Position numbers and translations under genes: made by a program
The notes under the pieces: generated by a model
The model's database searches: none
Seen by the model: the letters and a program-made list of their open reading frames with translations, nothing else
What the model was told of the DNA's origin: nothing
In this document: piece by piece, positions 32,905 through 41,241 of the stretch
How the letters are laid out: each line of letters begins with the position of its first letter
How positions within the stretch are numbered: position 1 is the stretch's first letter
DNA from: Arthrobacter_N sp051262515
GTDB lineage: Bacteria > Actinomycetota > Actinomycetes > Actinomycetales > Micrococcaceae
Assembly (NCBI RefSeq): GCF_051262515.1
Contig: NZ_JBIMER010000013.1
Coordinates: 16,748-80,747, forward strand
Reading direction: 5' to 3'
Length of the DNA: 64,000 nucleotides

Positions 32905-33719
32905 CCGAACCGCAGCTGACCGCGACCGCCCTCAACCACTCCGCCGAGGACCTGGCGGGCAAGCCCACCCTGGTGCTCGGCCCCTCACTCGGCACCGGAG
33001 CCGTGGCCCTGTGGGGACCGGCCGTGCCGTACCTCACCGAACACTTCCGGCTCGTTGCCTGGGACCTCCCCGGGCACGGCGCCAGCGCGCCCTCGACCGA
33101 GCCGTTCACGATGGGCGAGCTCGCGGCCGCCGTCGTCACGCTGGTGAAGGGGCTCGAGGAGGACGGCCGGCTCGATGCGGCGCTACCCGTCTTCTACGCC
33201 GGGGTCTCCGTGGGCGGAGCCACCGGAATCCAGCTGGGGCACGACTACCCCGGGCTGTTCAGCGCGCTCGCGATCGTGTGCTCGGCGGCCAAGATCGGCA
33301 CGCCCGAGGCGTGGACCGAACGCGCCGAGCTGGTGGCCAAGGCCGGCACCCCGACAATGGTCGCCGGATCCGCGGAACGCTGGTTCGCCCCCGGGTTCAT
33401 CGACGGCAACCCCGAGGTCACCACGGCCCTGCTGCACACCCTGCAGGAGGCCGACCGCTTCGCCTACGCCCACGCCTGCGGCGCCCTCGCCGGCTTCGAC
33501 CTGCGCCCCGAACTCGGGAACATCACCGATCCGCTGCTCGCGGTCGCCGGCGCGCACGACGCCGTGTGCCCGCCCGCCGACGCCGAGGCCCTGGCCGCCG
33601 GCGTCGCGAAAGGACGCTCCGCCGTCGTGCAGTCCGCCGCGCATCTGGCCCCCGCCGAGGCTCCGGAGGAGATGTCCCGCCTGCTGGTCGACTTCTACCG
33701 CGACGCCGCCGGCGCCTGA
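32901..33719 (+). CDS. pcaD: 3-oxoadipate enol-lactonase
   Basis: A 272-residue alpha/beta hydrolase. The nucleophile elbow is AGVSVGGATG (Ser near residue 103), an Asp lies in VAGAHDAVCP and the His in SAAHLAPAEAP. It hydrolyses 3-oxoadipate enol-lactone to 3-oxoadipate. ATG at 32901 overlaps the pcaB stop and has AAGGAA upstream. It is a separate protein, followed 23 bases later by pcaC, whereas several actinobacteria carry a PcaD-PcaC fusion named PcaL. Confidence 0.92.
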   Translation: MTEPQLTATALNHSAEDLAGKPTLVLGPSLGTGAVALWGPAVPYLTEHFRLVAWDLPGHGASAPSTEPFTMGELAAAVVTLVKGLEEDGRLDAALPVFYAGVSVGGATGIQLGHDYPGLFSALAIVCSAAKIGTPEAWTERAELVAKAGTPTMVAGSAERWFAPGFIDGNPEVTTALLHTLQEADRFAYAHACGALAGFDLRPELGNITDPLLAVAGAHDAVCPPADAEALAAGVAKGRSAVVQSAAHLAPAEAPEEMSRLLVDFYRDAAGA

Positions 33720-33742
33720 TTCCGAACCCCCTGGAGGTCCCC

Positions 33743-34156
33743 ATGTCCGCTTCCGCACGCCTGCCCGGCGACCCGTACGACGCCGGAATGGTGGTCCGCC
33801 GCGAGGTCCTCGGCGCCGAGCATGTGGACCGCGCCAACGCCAACGCGGACGAGTTCACGGCCGAGTTCCAGGAGATGATCACCCGCTACGCGTGGGGCAC
33901 GATCTGGACCCGCCCGGGTCTGGACCGCACCACGCGTTCCGCCGTCACGCTGACCGCCATGATCGCCGGCGGCTACTGGGAGGAGTTGGAGATGCACGTG
34001 CACGCGGCCCTGCGCAACGGCGTGGCCCCGGAGGAGATCAAGGAGATCTTCCTGCAGTGCGCCATCTACTGCTCGGTCCCGGCGGCGAACGTCGCGTTCA
34101 AGATCGGCAAGCAGGTGCTGGCGGAATACGCGGCCGAGACCGGGGAAGAAGCCTAG
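33743..34156 (+). CDS. pcaC: 4-carboxymuconolactone decarboxylase
   Basis: A 137-residue AhpD/CMD-fold enzyme, the normal free-standing length. It has YAWGTIWTRPGLDRTTRSAV, HVHAALRNGVAPEEIKEI and CAIYCSVPAAN, all standard for PcaC. It decarboxylates 4-carboxymuconolactone to the enol-lactone used by PcaD. ATG at 33743 has a GGAGG site. It ends the pobA-pca operon; a convergent deaminase gene follows 13 bases later. Confidence 0.92.
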   Translation: MSASARLPGDPYDAGMVVRREVLGAEHVDRANANADEFTAEFQEMITRYAWGTIWTRPGLDRTTRSAVTLTAMIAGGYWEELEMHVHAALRNGVAPEEIKEIFLQCAIYCSVPAANVAFKIGKQVLAEYAAETGEEA

Positions 34157-34169
34157 GGCTGCTCCGGGG

Positions 34170-34787
34170 CTAGATCGGCGTCACCTTGCCGGTGGCGCGC
34201 GCGTTGTAGACCACGGCCGATCCGTCCGCGGTCCGGCGCCGGAACTCGCCCAGCACGGCCAGCGACTCCTCGTGCAGGACGCCGTCGTCGACATCGATTC
34301 CCCGGGCGATGAGCTCTCCCTCCCAGTTGGCGGGCACGGGGCCCTCGTCGAAGCCCGTCAACGACTCGACCTCGCGGCTGCCCACCGCGAACTCCACCGC
34401 GCGCACGCCGGACCAGATCACGGCGCCGAGGCACATGACGCACGGCTGGGCGTTGATGCTCAGCCTCCGGCGGGCGCCGCCGGCCCCGAGGTCCCAGCCG
34501 CCGGTGGCGGTGTGGGCTAACTGCAGCGCGACGACCTCCGCGTGCATCGCGGACAGCCCGGAGTGGAGCACCAGATTGACGCCGGCGGAGACCACCAGCC
34601 CGTCCGGCGCCTCCGTGACGACCGCCGCGAACGGCCCGCCGGTGCCCTCTTCGACGTTCCGCAGAGCCAGGCGGTTCGCCGCGCGGATCCGGTCCTCCGG
34701 CGTCGGTAGCGCGTCCGGGAGCTCGGCGAGTGCGTCGGCGAGCCACGGGGGCGACTCGAGCACGAAGCCGGTGGGAAGGTGTGCCAT
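34170..34787 (-). CDS. Nucleoside/guanine deaminase-like protein (CDA fold)
   Basis: A 205-residue zinc hydrolase of the cytidine-deaminase superfamily. The first zinc motif is MHAEVVALQLA (His and proton-shuttle Glu) and the second is QPCVMCLGAVIW (two Cys). The layout is closest to guanine deaminase or tRNA-type deaminases, but it is longer than GuaD because of extra N- and C-terminal segments. ATG at 34787 has a CGGAGG site. It has no operon partner; the substrate is unknown. Confidence 0.75.
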   Translation of the reverse strand: MAHLPTGFVLESPPWLADALAELPDALPTPEDRIRAANRLALRNVEEGTGGPFAAVVTEAPDGLVVSAGVNLVLHSGLSAMHAEVVALQLAHTATGGWDLGAGGARRRLSINAQPCVMCLGAVIWSGVRAVEFAVGSREVESLTGFDEGPVPANWEGELIARGIDVDDGVLHEESLAVLGEFRRRTADGSAVVYNARATGKVTPI

Positions 34788-34866
34788 GTGAACCTCCGGG
34801 TGGTTGGGGCGGAGCCGTCCTCCATCGTCCACCCGCCGGGCCCGCGCGGGCAACCGCCGCCAGGCG

Positions 34867-36654
34867 TCAGGAGCCGCCGGGCCGGGCCTCCGGCCGCACC
34901 GCGCTTCCGGTCACGCGCGGGGTGGTCCCGTGGGTGGTGTCCTTGACCTCCACCCGGCTGGGGGCCGGCACCGCGTCCGTGCCCTTGGCCGCGCCCGCGC
35001 GCCGTGCGGCACCCCAGTCCGCCACGGCGTCGTCGTACGCCTCCATCGGCTCCAGCCAGGGGGTCGGCGCGTGCTCGCCGAAATGATCGGCGTCGGCCTC
35101 CTCCCAATCCAGGCGCCAGCCCCGCGGCGGATCGACCAGGAGTTCGCCCGGGCGCAGCCAGTTGTAGATGGCTGCGTAGCTGCGCGTGGTGAGGTGGTCC
35201 ACCCGGCGCCGCAGCATCCGCTGGTTCAGCCGCCCGGGCTCCGTGACTCCCATCGACGCCAGGATCTGCGTTGCCTCCCGCACGGTGAGCTTCTGGTAGT
35301 TGTGCACGCGGTTGCCCTTGTCCTCGACGTCGAGGGCGCGCACCAGGCGCGGATCCTGCGTGGCGACGCCCACCGGACACGCGTTGGTGTGGCACTTCTG
35401 GGCCTGGATGCAGCCGGTCGCCATCATCATGGCCCGCGCGCTCATCGTGAAGTCGGCCCCCTGGATGAGCCGCTTGACGATGTCGCTGCCGGTGGCGACC
35501 TTCCCGGCGGCGCCGATCCTGATCCGGTCCCTTAGACCGCACCCGACCAGGGCGTTGTGGACCACCATGAGCCCCTCGGTCAGGGGCGTCCCCACGTGGT
35601 CCTCGTACTCCAGCGGCGCCGCTCCCGTGCCGCCCTCCGAGCCGTCCACGATGATGTAGTCCGGCGCGACGCCGGTTTCCAGCATGGCCTTGCACATCGC
35701 CAGCACGTCCGTCCGCGACCCGACGCAGAACTTGTAGCCGATCGGCTTGCCGCCCGAGAGCCGGCGCAGCTCCGCGACGAAGCCCATGAGTTCGCGGGGC
35801 GTGCCGAACGCCGGGTGCGACGCCGGGGAGATGCAGTCCCGGCCGAGCGGCACCTCGCGCGCCTCGGCGATCTCCGCCGTGACCTTGGCGGCGGGCAGGA
35901 CCCCGCCGAGTCCCGGCTTCGCGCCCTGGCTGAGCTTCAGCGTGATGCCCTTGACCTCGTTGCGCGCGGCCTTGGCGGCGAACCGCTCCGGGTCGAATCG
36001 CCCCTCGCCGTCGCGGCAGCCGAAGTAGCCGGACCCGATCTCCCAGAAGAGGTCCGCGCCGTACTCCAGATGGTACTTCGTGAGGCCGCCCTCGCCGGTC
36101 TCGTGGATGAAGCCGCCCAGCGCCGCGCCCTTGTTCATCGCCAGCACGGCGTTCTTGGACAGGGACCCGAAGCTCATCGACGAGATGTTCATCAGCGCGA
36201 TGTCGTAGGGCCGGGCGCAGTCGGGTCCGCCGATGCGCACCTTGTGCGGTTCGGCCGCGGGAGCCTCGGGCGCCGTCGAGTGCAGGAGGAACTCGTAGCC
36301 GAGCGCGTTGACATCCCGCTCCGTGCCGAACGCCTTGTGGCTGTCCGCGCCCTTCGCCCGGGCGTAGACCAGTGAGCGGGTGTCGCGGTCGAACGGCTTG
36401 CCGTCGTAGTTCCGCTCGATGAAATACTGCTGGATCTCCGGGCGGATGGACTCCAGGAGGTAGCGCATGCGGCCCAGCACCGGGAAGTTGCGCAGGATGG
36501 CGTGCTTCGTCTGGAGCACGTCGTGGATGCCCAGGACCAGCAGCGCGACCAGCACCGCGGACAGGATCCACCATCCGGCGGACCCGAGCGCCGCGGCCAC
36601 CATGGTGGCGAAGCCGAGGGCCAACAGCAGGGCAAGGATCAGGAAGCGCGCCAT
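34867..36654 (-). CDS. Membrane-anchored FMN-binding glutamate synthase-family protein
   Basis: A 595-residue protein with two N-terminal membrane helices (about residues 3-22 and 28-45) ahead of a GltS-like FMN barrel. IIVDGSEGGTGAAPLEY is the FMN-phosphate region, and CIQAQKC-HTNAC-PVG gives the C-x5-C-x4-C spacing of the 3Fe-4S cluster of glutamate synthase. It lacks the amidotransferase domain of true GltB, so glutamate synthesis is doubtful. Such stand-alone proteins are common and mostly uncharacterised. It is not in an obvious operon. Confidence 0.8.
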   Translation of the reverse strand: MARFLILALLLALGFATMVAAALGSAGWWILSAVLVALLVLGIHDVLQTKHAILRNFPVLGRMRYLLESIRPEIQQYFIERNYDGKPFDRDTRSLVYARAKGADSHKAFGTERDVNALGYEFLLHSTAPEAPAAEPHKVRIGGPDCARPYDIALMNISSMSFGSLSKNAVLAMNKGAALGGFIHETGEGGLTKYHLEYGADLFWEIGSGYFGCRDGEGRFDPERFAAKAARNEVKGITLKLSQGAKPGLGGVLPAAKVTAEIAEAREVPLGRDCISPASHPAFGTPRELMGFVAELRRLSGGKPIGYKFCVGSRTDVLAMCKAMLETGVAPDYIIVDGSEGGTGAAPLEYEDHVGTPLTEGLMVVHNALVGCGLRDRIRIGAAGKVATGSDIVKRLIQGADFTMSARAMMMATGCIQAQKCHTNACPVGVATQDPRLVRALDVEDKGNRVHNYQKLTVREATQILASMGVTEPGRLNQRMLRRRVDHLTTRSYAAIYNWLRPGELLVDPPRGWRLDWEEADADHFGEHAPTPWLEPMEAYDDAVADWGAARRAGAAKGTDAVPAPSRVEVKDTTHGTTPRVTGSAVRPEARPGGS

Positions 36655-36754
36655 GGCCCGAGCATACCGCCGCGTGGCGGGCGGGGCCGTGGAGGGCTTG
36701 GCGGGCCGTGCGGTGGCGGGCCGGGAGACCGCGGGAGCAACGGCGTCGTGCCGG

Positions 36755-37552
36755 TCAGTACACGAAGATCCGGATCCACTGCGGGTTGTGGGCGTGGATG
36801 AGCACCAGGAACAGCACGAAGTCGAAGAGCAGGTGCACGCACACGATGTAGGACAGCGATTTGGTGGCGCGGAAGATCAGCGCCTGCACCACGGCGAACG
36901 GGAAGATGAACAGCGGCGCCCACGCGTGGAAGCCCAGCTCCCACAGGAACGACGTGAAGAGCACCGCCTGGAGCACGACTGCCTGCCAGTCCGGAAGGTG
37001 CCGGCGCAGGAGGGCGAAGACGGTGCAGATGAAAAAGAGCTCGTCCCAGATGCCCAACGCGTTGGTCCCGGCGAACAGCCGCAGGATCCCATCTGCGTCG
37101 TCCACCGCGGGCCAGTTCCGGTAGACCCCGGTGCCCACCATGTACACCGGCAGCAGCGCGTATCCCACGGCCGGGACCGCGAGCAGGTACCACCACTCCG
37201 CGCGCGTCCAGCGCTTTCCGGTCATCACGGGGAAGCGGATGGCGTGGTCGCGGAACAGGAAGCGCGATACCGCGTACGGGATGCCGACCGCGAGGATCAT
37301 GGCGGCGCCCATCACGATCATGTGCTCCGTGCTGATGTCCGTGGTGATGGGCACTGTGCTGATGATCGCCAGGCCGAACGCGATCAGCAGCAGGTCCTTG
37401 AACAGGGGCCGATCGATGGCCACCGCGACGACGAGGGCGAGCGCCAGCACGCCGAGGCCGATCGCGCGTTCCTCCGGCACGAAAATCAGGAATCCAGCCA
37501 GTGAAACCAGGGCGGAGGGCACCAACTTGGGCGAGGCCGTCCGTCGTTCCAT
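36755..37552 (-). CDS. CPBP-family-like integral membrane protein
   Basis: A 265-residue protein with about eight hydrophobic helices. The segment NALGIWDELFFICTVFALLRRH resembles the first CPBP/Abi motif (E-x-x-F/FR) with a DELFF core, seen near residue 170. SFLWELGFHAWAPLFIF holds a candidate second motif with Glu and His, and CVHLLFDF a third. CPBP proteins are CAAX-type proteases or relatives. Whether the divergent active site works is unclear. ATG at 37552 is chosen for an AAGGAG site nine bases upstream; ATG 37561 and GTG 37570 are alternatives. Confidence 0.6.
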   Translation of the reverse strand: MERRTASPKLVPSALVSLAGFLIFVPEERAIGLGVLALALVVAVAIDRPLFKDLLLIAFGLAIISTVPITTDISTEHMIVMGAAMILAVGIPYAVSRFLFRDHAIRFPVMTGKRWTRAEWWYLLAVPAVGYALLPVYMVGTGVYRNWPAVDDADGILRLFAGTNALGIWDELFFICTVFALLRRHLPDWQAVVLQAVLFTSFLWELGFHAWAPLFIFPFAVVQALIFRATKSLSYIVCVHLLFDFVLFLVLIHAHNPQWIRIFVY

Positions 37553-37586
37553 TCCCGCCATCTCCTTCACCTAGTCGCTCCTCCCA

Positions 37587-37645
37587 CCCCCCGAAGTGGA
37601 CAATACCTCGGTTGGTTACATACCGGTAATGTCCACTTCGGGGGG
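37587..37645. repeat. Palindromic intergenic repeat, copy A
   Basis: Arms of 21 bp (37587-37607 and 37625-37645) match except for one position and enclose a 17-base spacer ending GTTACATACC. The core is GAAGTGGACA / TGTCCACTTC. It shares core and spacer with copy B (43951-44005) and the core with copies C and D. The right arm contains the last codons and the stop of the ROK gene; the left arm is in the leader of the CPBP-like gene. Confidence 0.85.
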
Positions 37646-38887
37646 CGGGGAGGGTGTGAGGGCGCCTTCGCGGACCAGGGCGATCGCCGAGTGCAGGGCG
37701 CCGGCCAGCACGACGCCGTCTCCGTGTTCGGAGGCCACCAGTTCGGCCCAGGAGAGCGTGCTGTCCCGGCCCATGAGTTCCCGCGTGCGCTTGAGCACCG
37801 GCCCCACGGCCGGCGCGATGGCGCCCGCGACGATGATCCGCTCCAGGTCCAGCAGGCCGGACAGCAACATCGCCACCGGGGCGAGGCGCCGCGCCAGGAC
37901 GTCGACGATCTCAAGTGCGAGCGGGTCGCCCAACTCCGCCGCGGCGAAGACGTGCTTGGCGTCGGGCTCCATGTCCGGGCATGCCGCGAGCATCCCGACG
38001 AGCCGGCCCGCCGCGGCGGCGTTGCGCAGTTCGGCGCGGGCCTGGTGCGCGAGCCCATCCGCCGAATCCACACCCACCACGAGATCCAGGACCCGCAGCT
38101 CTCCCACGGCGCCGCGCTTGCCGCGCATCAGTTGCCCGTCGATGACGACCCCGGCGCCGAACCGTTCGCCCGAGAGGAGCGTAGCGAAGCCCCGCACGCC
38201 GGCATCCATGCCGGTCGCGGACTCCGCGAGCGCGGCCAGGTTGGCGTCGTTGTCCACGACGACGTCCCAGTCGCGGTCCCCAAATACGGTGATGAATTCC
38301 GGGTTCATGCGGTTCCAGAAGTTGTCCAGCCTGTCCTGCGGCGACCTTCCCGACGCGTCCACGGGTGCGGGCACGCCGACGACGACGGCGGCGACCGCCT
38401 CGGGAGCGACTCCTGCTTGGGCCAGCACGTCGAGCACCAGGGATTCCAGGGCCGCGCGGCGGTCAAGGCCGGAGGCCTCGGGGTCCGAAGCGCGCCGGAT
38501 CCGCGCCAGTTCTGTGCCCGCGAGATTGACGACGGCGGCGGTCAGGGAATGTGCGCCGGCGTCGACTCCGACGGCGTAGCGGCAGTCCGGCCGGAACGCG
38601 TACCTCCTCGCCGGACGGCCCTTTTCGTAGTCGCCGGCCGCGCGGGCATCGGCCAGTTCGCCCAGCCAGCCCGCGGAGACCAGGTCCTTGCACACCGACA
38701 GGACGGTGGCGCGCGTCAGCCCGGTAGCTTCCATCAGGTCCCCCGCCGTGAGCGGCTCCCCCGGCCAGGCCGCGGCGAGGACGCGGCGCGCGTTGCCCGC
38801 GCGCGGCGAGGATCCGGCGTCGTACACCTTCGGCGTCCCGCGCCAGAAAGCGCGGTGGCCGGCCCGAATCCCTGCGGAAGTCTCCAT
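37616..38887 (-). CDS. ROK-family transcriptional regulator
   Basis: A 423-residue regulator. An N-terminal winged helix (about residues 30-90, LMEATGLTRATVLSVCKDLVSAGWL) precedes a ROK sugar-kinase-like domain with VGVDAGAHSLTAAVVNLAG and DNDANLAALAESATG; the ROK zinc cluster is not obvious. It is divergent from a sugar ABC importer and probably represses it. Transcription may be leaderless: a perfect TATAAT (38895-38900) lies seven bases before ATG 38887. Its last residues, EVDITGM, are encoded by repeat copy A. Confidence 0.85.
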   Translation of the reverse strand: METSAGIRAGHRAFWRGTPKVYDAGSSPRAGNARRVLAAAWPGEPLTAGDLMEATGLTRATVLSVCKDLVSAGWLGELADARAAGDYEKGRPARRYAFRPDCRYAVGVDAGAHSLTAAVVNLAGTELARIRRASDPEASGLDRRAALESLVLDVLAQAGVAPEAVAAVVVGVPAPVDASGRSPQDRLDNFWNRMNPEFITVFGDRDWDVVVDNDANLAALAESATGMDAGVRGFATLLSGERFGAGVVIDGQLMRGKRGAVGELRVLDLVVGVDSADGLAHQARAELRNAAAAGRLVGMLAACPDMEPDAKHVFAAAELGDPLALEIVDVLARRLAPVAMLLSGLLDLERIIVAGAIAPAVGPVLKRTRELMGRDSTLSWAELVASEHGDGVVLAGALHSAIALVREGALTPSPPPEVDITGM

Positions 38888-38894
38888 GCGAAAG

Positions 38895-38932
38895 ATTATA
38901 GACGAACATAAATTTACGTGCTAAATTATATT
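38895..38932. promoter_or_regulatory. Divergent promoters with ROK operator candidate
   Basis: AATTTA (38911-38916) and TAAATT (38922-38927) form a perfect inverted repeat with a 5-base spacer. On the minus strand TTAGCA-N18-TATAAT (38919-38924 and 38895-38900) serves the ROK gene. On the plus strand TATATT (38927-38932) is a -10 candidate for the importer. The operator overlaps both, as expected for a shared autoregulatory site. Confidence 0.6.
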
Positions 38933-38995
38933 CAGCTTCCTGTGGTGCCGGTCACACAACCCCGCGCCCTCCGCTCACACCAAGGAGACGAAGTA

Positions 38996-40294
38996 ATGCT
39001 CAGACCGCTTTCACCCTGCCCCCTCCGGGCCACCGGATCGACCTCGAGGCGCGCCTTCCTGGCCGGCCTCGGCGGGGCTGCCGCCCTCGGCATGGCGGGC
39101 TGCGGGGGCGCCGCCTCGGCCACCTCCGAGGTGCGCTTCTTCCAGTCCAAGCCGGAGGTGATTCCCTACTTCGCGGACCTGCTCGGCGACTTCGCCGCCG
39201 AACACCCCGGCATCCGGCCCGTGCACGAGATCGGCGGCAGCCTCGGCGGCCTGGCGGGCACCTTCGTCCGCAACGACCCGCCGGACCTAGGCTGCCTGAA
39301 CTACAACTACGAGATGGCGAACTTCCGGGCCCGAGGCGAACTCTCCAACCTCGCGGACCTCCCGCAGTCGCGGGCGATCTCGCCGCTGGTGCAGGACCTC
39401 GTCGATCTGTACCCGGGCTTCGAGGGGCAGACCTCGGTGATGCCGTACTCGATGATGGCCGCGTCCGTGATCTACAACCGCGACCTCTTCGAGAAGCACG
39501 ACGTCGCCGTGCCCACCACACACAGCGAGTTCATCGCCGCCTGCAAGACCTTCGAGGCCGCCGACGTCACGCCGATCTACAGCACCTTCGGCGACGCGTG
39601 GACGGTCATGCAGGGCCTGGTCGACTATTCGATCGGCGGCATGGTGGACGTGATCGACTTCTACTCGAAGATGCGCGAGCAGGGGGCCGACGTCACGCCG
39701 GACTCTCCCGTCTCCTTCAGCCGCGTGTTCCGCGAACCGCTCGAGAAGATGCTGGAGATCGCCGCCTACTCCAACGCGGACGCCGCCGGGCGCAAGTACG
39801 GCGACGGCAACGTGGCCTTCGCGAACGGCGGGGCCGCCATGTACCTGCAGGGCCCCTGGGCGCTCCTCGAACTCGAGAAGCTCAATCCGGACATCCGCGT
39901 CGGCACGTTCCCGCTGCCGATGACGGAGGACGCCGCCGACAACAAGGTCCGCGTCAACCTGGACCTCTCGCTTTGGATCCCGGAGAAGTCCAACCGCAAG
40001 GAGGAGGCCCGCACCCTGTTGCGGTTCCTCACGCAACCGGCGGTGCAGGACGCCTACAACGCCCACGCCCTCGGCTTCGGCGTCCGGAAGGACGCTCCCC
40101 CCGTAGAGGACGAGCGCCTGCTGGAGATGCAGCCGTATGTTGACCGCGGCGCCTTCTACCAGGGCGCGTCGCAGGGCGTGCCCCGAACCATTCCGTTTGA
40201 GAGCTACTCGCAGGCGATCGTCTACGGCGCCGACCTGGAGAACACGCTCCGCACCCTCGACGCCGACTGGGCCCGCCTGGCCCGGCGCTCCTAA
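38996..40294 (+). CDS. Sugar ABC transporter substrate-binding lipoprotein
   Basis: A 432-residue family-1 solute-binding protein. The signal has a Tat-like SRRAFLAGLGGAAALGMAGC with a lipobox Cys near residue 36. The mature domain includes FANGGAAMYLQGPWALLEL, typical of maltose/oligosaccharide-binding proteins. ATG at 38996 has an AAGGAG site. It is followed by two permease genes and an alpha-glucosidase. An alpha-glucoside such as isomaltose, trehalose or sucrose-type sugar is the likely ligand; no ATPase gene is present, so a shared MsiK-like ATPase is inferred. Confidence 0.88.
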   Translation: MLRPLSPCPLRATGSTSRRAFLAGLGGAAALGMAGCGGAASATSEVRFFQSKPEVIPYFADLLGDFAAEHPGIRPVHEIGGSLGGLAGTFVRNDPPDLGCLNYNYEMANFRARGELSNLADLPQSRAISPLVQDLVDLYPGFEGQTSVMPYSMMAASVIYNRDLFEKHDVAVPTTHSEFIAACKTFEAADVTPIYSTFGDAWTVMQGLVDYSIGGMVDVIDFYSKMREQGADVTPDSPVSFSRVFREPLEKMLEIAAYSNADAAGRKYGDGNVAFANGGAAMYLQGPWALLELEKLNPDIRVGTFPLPMTEDAADNKVRVNLDLSLWIPEKSNRKEEARTLLRFLTQPAVQDAYNAHALGFGVRKDAPPVEDERLLEMQPYVDRGAFYQGASQGVPRTIPFESYSQAIVYGADLENTLRTLDADWARLARRS

Positions 40295-40317
40295 CCCGCG
40301 ACCGGCAAGGAATTCCC

Positions 40318-41241
40318 ATGGCCCTGACAACCTCCCCCGCACCCGCCCGGACGGCGCATACCGACTTGCGGCCCCACCGCAAGCGCCGCATCGACCGCAC
40401 GCACTACCTCTTCCTCCTGCCCGCCATCGCCGCGTTCACGCTCTTCATCACGCTGCCGGCGGTGATGGGCATCTTCTTCAGCTTCACCAACTCCGTCGGC
40501 TACGGCGAATGGGACTTCGTTGGGGTGTCCAACTACGCCCTGATGCTGACCGATCCGGCCATCCTGGCCTCCTACGGCTTCACCCTCGGCTTCGCGGCCG
40601 TGACCGTCGTCGTCACCAACGTCATCGCCTTCCTGCTCGCCGTGGGACTGACTTCGCAGATCCGCGCCCGCGTGCTGCTGCGCACGGTGTTCGTGATCCC
40701 CATGGTGGTCTCCGCGATCATCATCGCGTACGTCTTCAACTTCCTGTTCTCCAAGTCGCTGCCGGCCGCCGCGCAGGCAATCGGGTTCGGACCGCTGGAG
40801 GACAGCATCCTCGCCAATCCGAACCTTGCGTGGCTCTCGATCGTGCTGGTCACGGCGTGGCAGGCGATCCCCGGCACCATGCTCATCTACATCGCCGGGC
40901 TCGTCGCGATCCCCCGCGAACTCTACGAGGCCTCGTCCCTGGACGGCGCCAGCGCGTGGCAGCAGATCAAGACGATCACCCTGCCGCTGATGGCCGGCTA
41001 CATCGTCATCAACGTGATCCTGACGTTCAAGAACTTCCTGAACGCCTACGACGTCATCATTGGCCTGACCGGCGGCGGACCCGGCACGTCGACGCGCTCG
41101 GTCGCCATGACGATCTTCTCCGGCTTCGACACGGGCGACTACGCCTACCAGATGGCCAACGCGACCATCTTCTTCCTGATTGCACTCGCGATCGCCATGA
41201 TCCAGCTGCGTCTGATGCGCGGAAAGGGGCAGTCCCGATGA
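40318..41241 (+). CDS. Sugar ABC transporter permease (MalF type)
   Basis: A 307-residue permease with six predicted helices, the first YLFLLPAIAAFTLFITLPAVMGI. The EAA loop is EASSLDGASAWQQIKTITLPL. It forms the channel with the next permease. ATG at 40318 has an AAGGAA site. Its stop overlaps the start of the second permease (ATGA). The MalF-like sugar family call is firm; the exact sugar is inferred from the adjacent glucosidase. Confidence 0.88.
   Translation: MALTTSPAPARTAHTDLRPHRKRRIDRTHYLFLLPAIAAFTLFITLPAVMGIFFSFTNSVGYGEWDFVGVSNYALMLTDPAILASYGFTLGFAAVTVVVTNVIAFLLAVGLTSQIRARVLLRTVFVIPMVVSAIIIAYVFNFLFSKSLPAAAQAIGFGPLEDSILANPNLAWLSIVLVTAWQAIPGTMLIYIAGLVAIPRELYEASSLDGASAWQQIKTITLPLMAGYIVINVILTFKNFLNAYDVIIGLTGGGPGTSTRSVAMTIFSGFDTGDYAYQMANATIFFLIALAIAMIQLRLMRGKGQSR

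Noticed and set aside
34517..36574. 685-codon frame overlapping the glutamate-synthase-like gene in another minus frame
   Set aside because: Arg/Gly-rich shadow translation; the other frame shows clear FMN and Fe-S motifs.
37616..38887. ROK protein as a sugar kinase rather than a regulator
   Set aside because: An N-terminal winged helix precedes the ROK domain and the gene is divergent from a transporter operon, which fits a repressor.
40137..41240. Upstream extension of the second sugar permease frame (from 40137)
   Set aside because: The extension lies out of frame over the binding-protein end and the first permease; the true start is the ATGA overlap at 41238.
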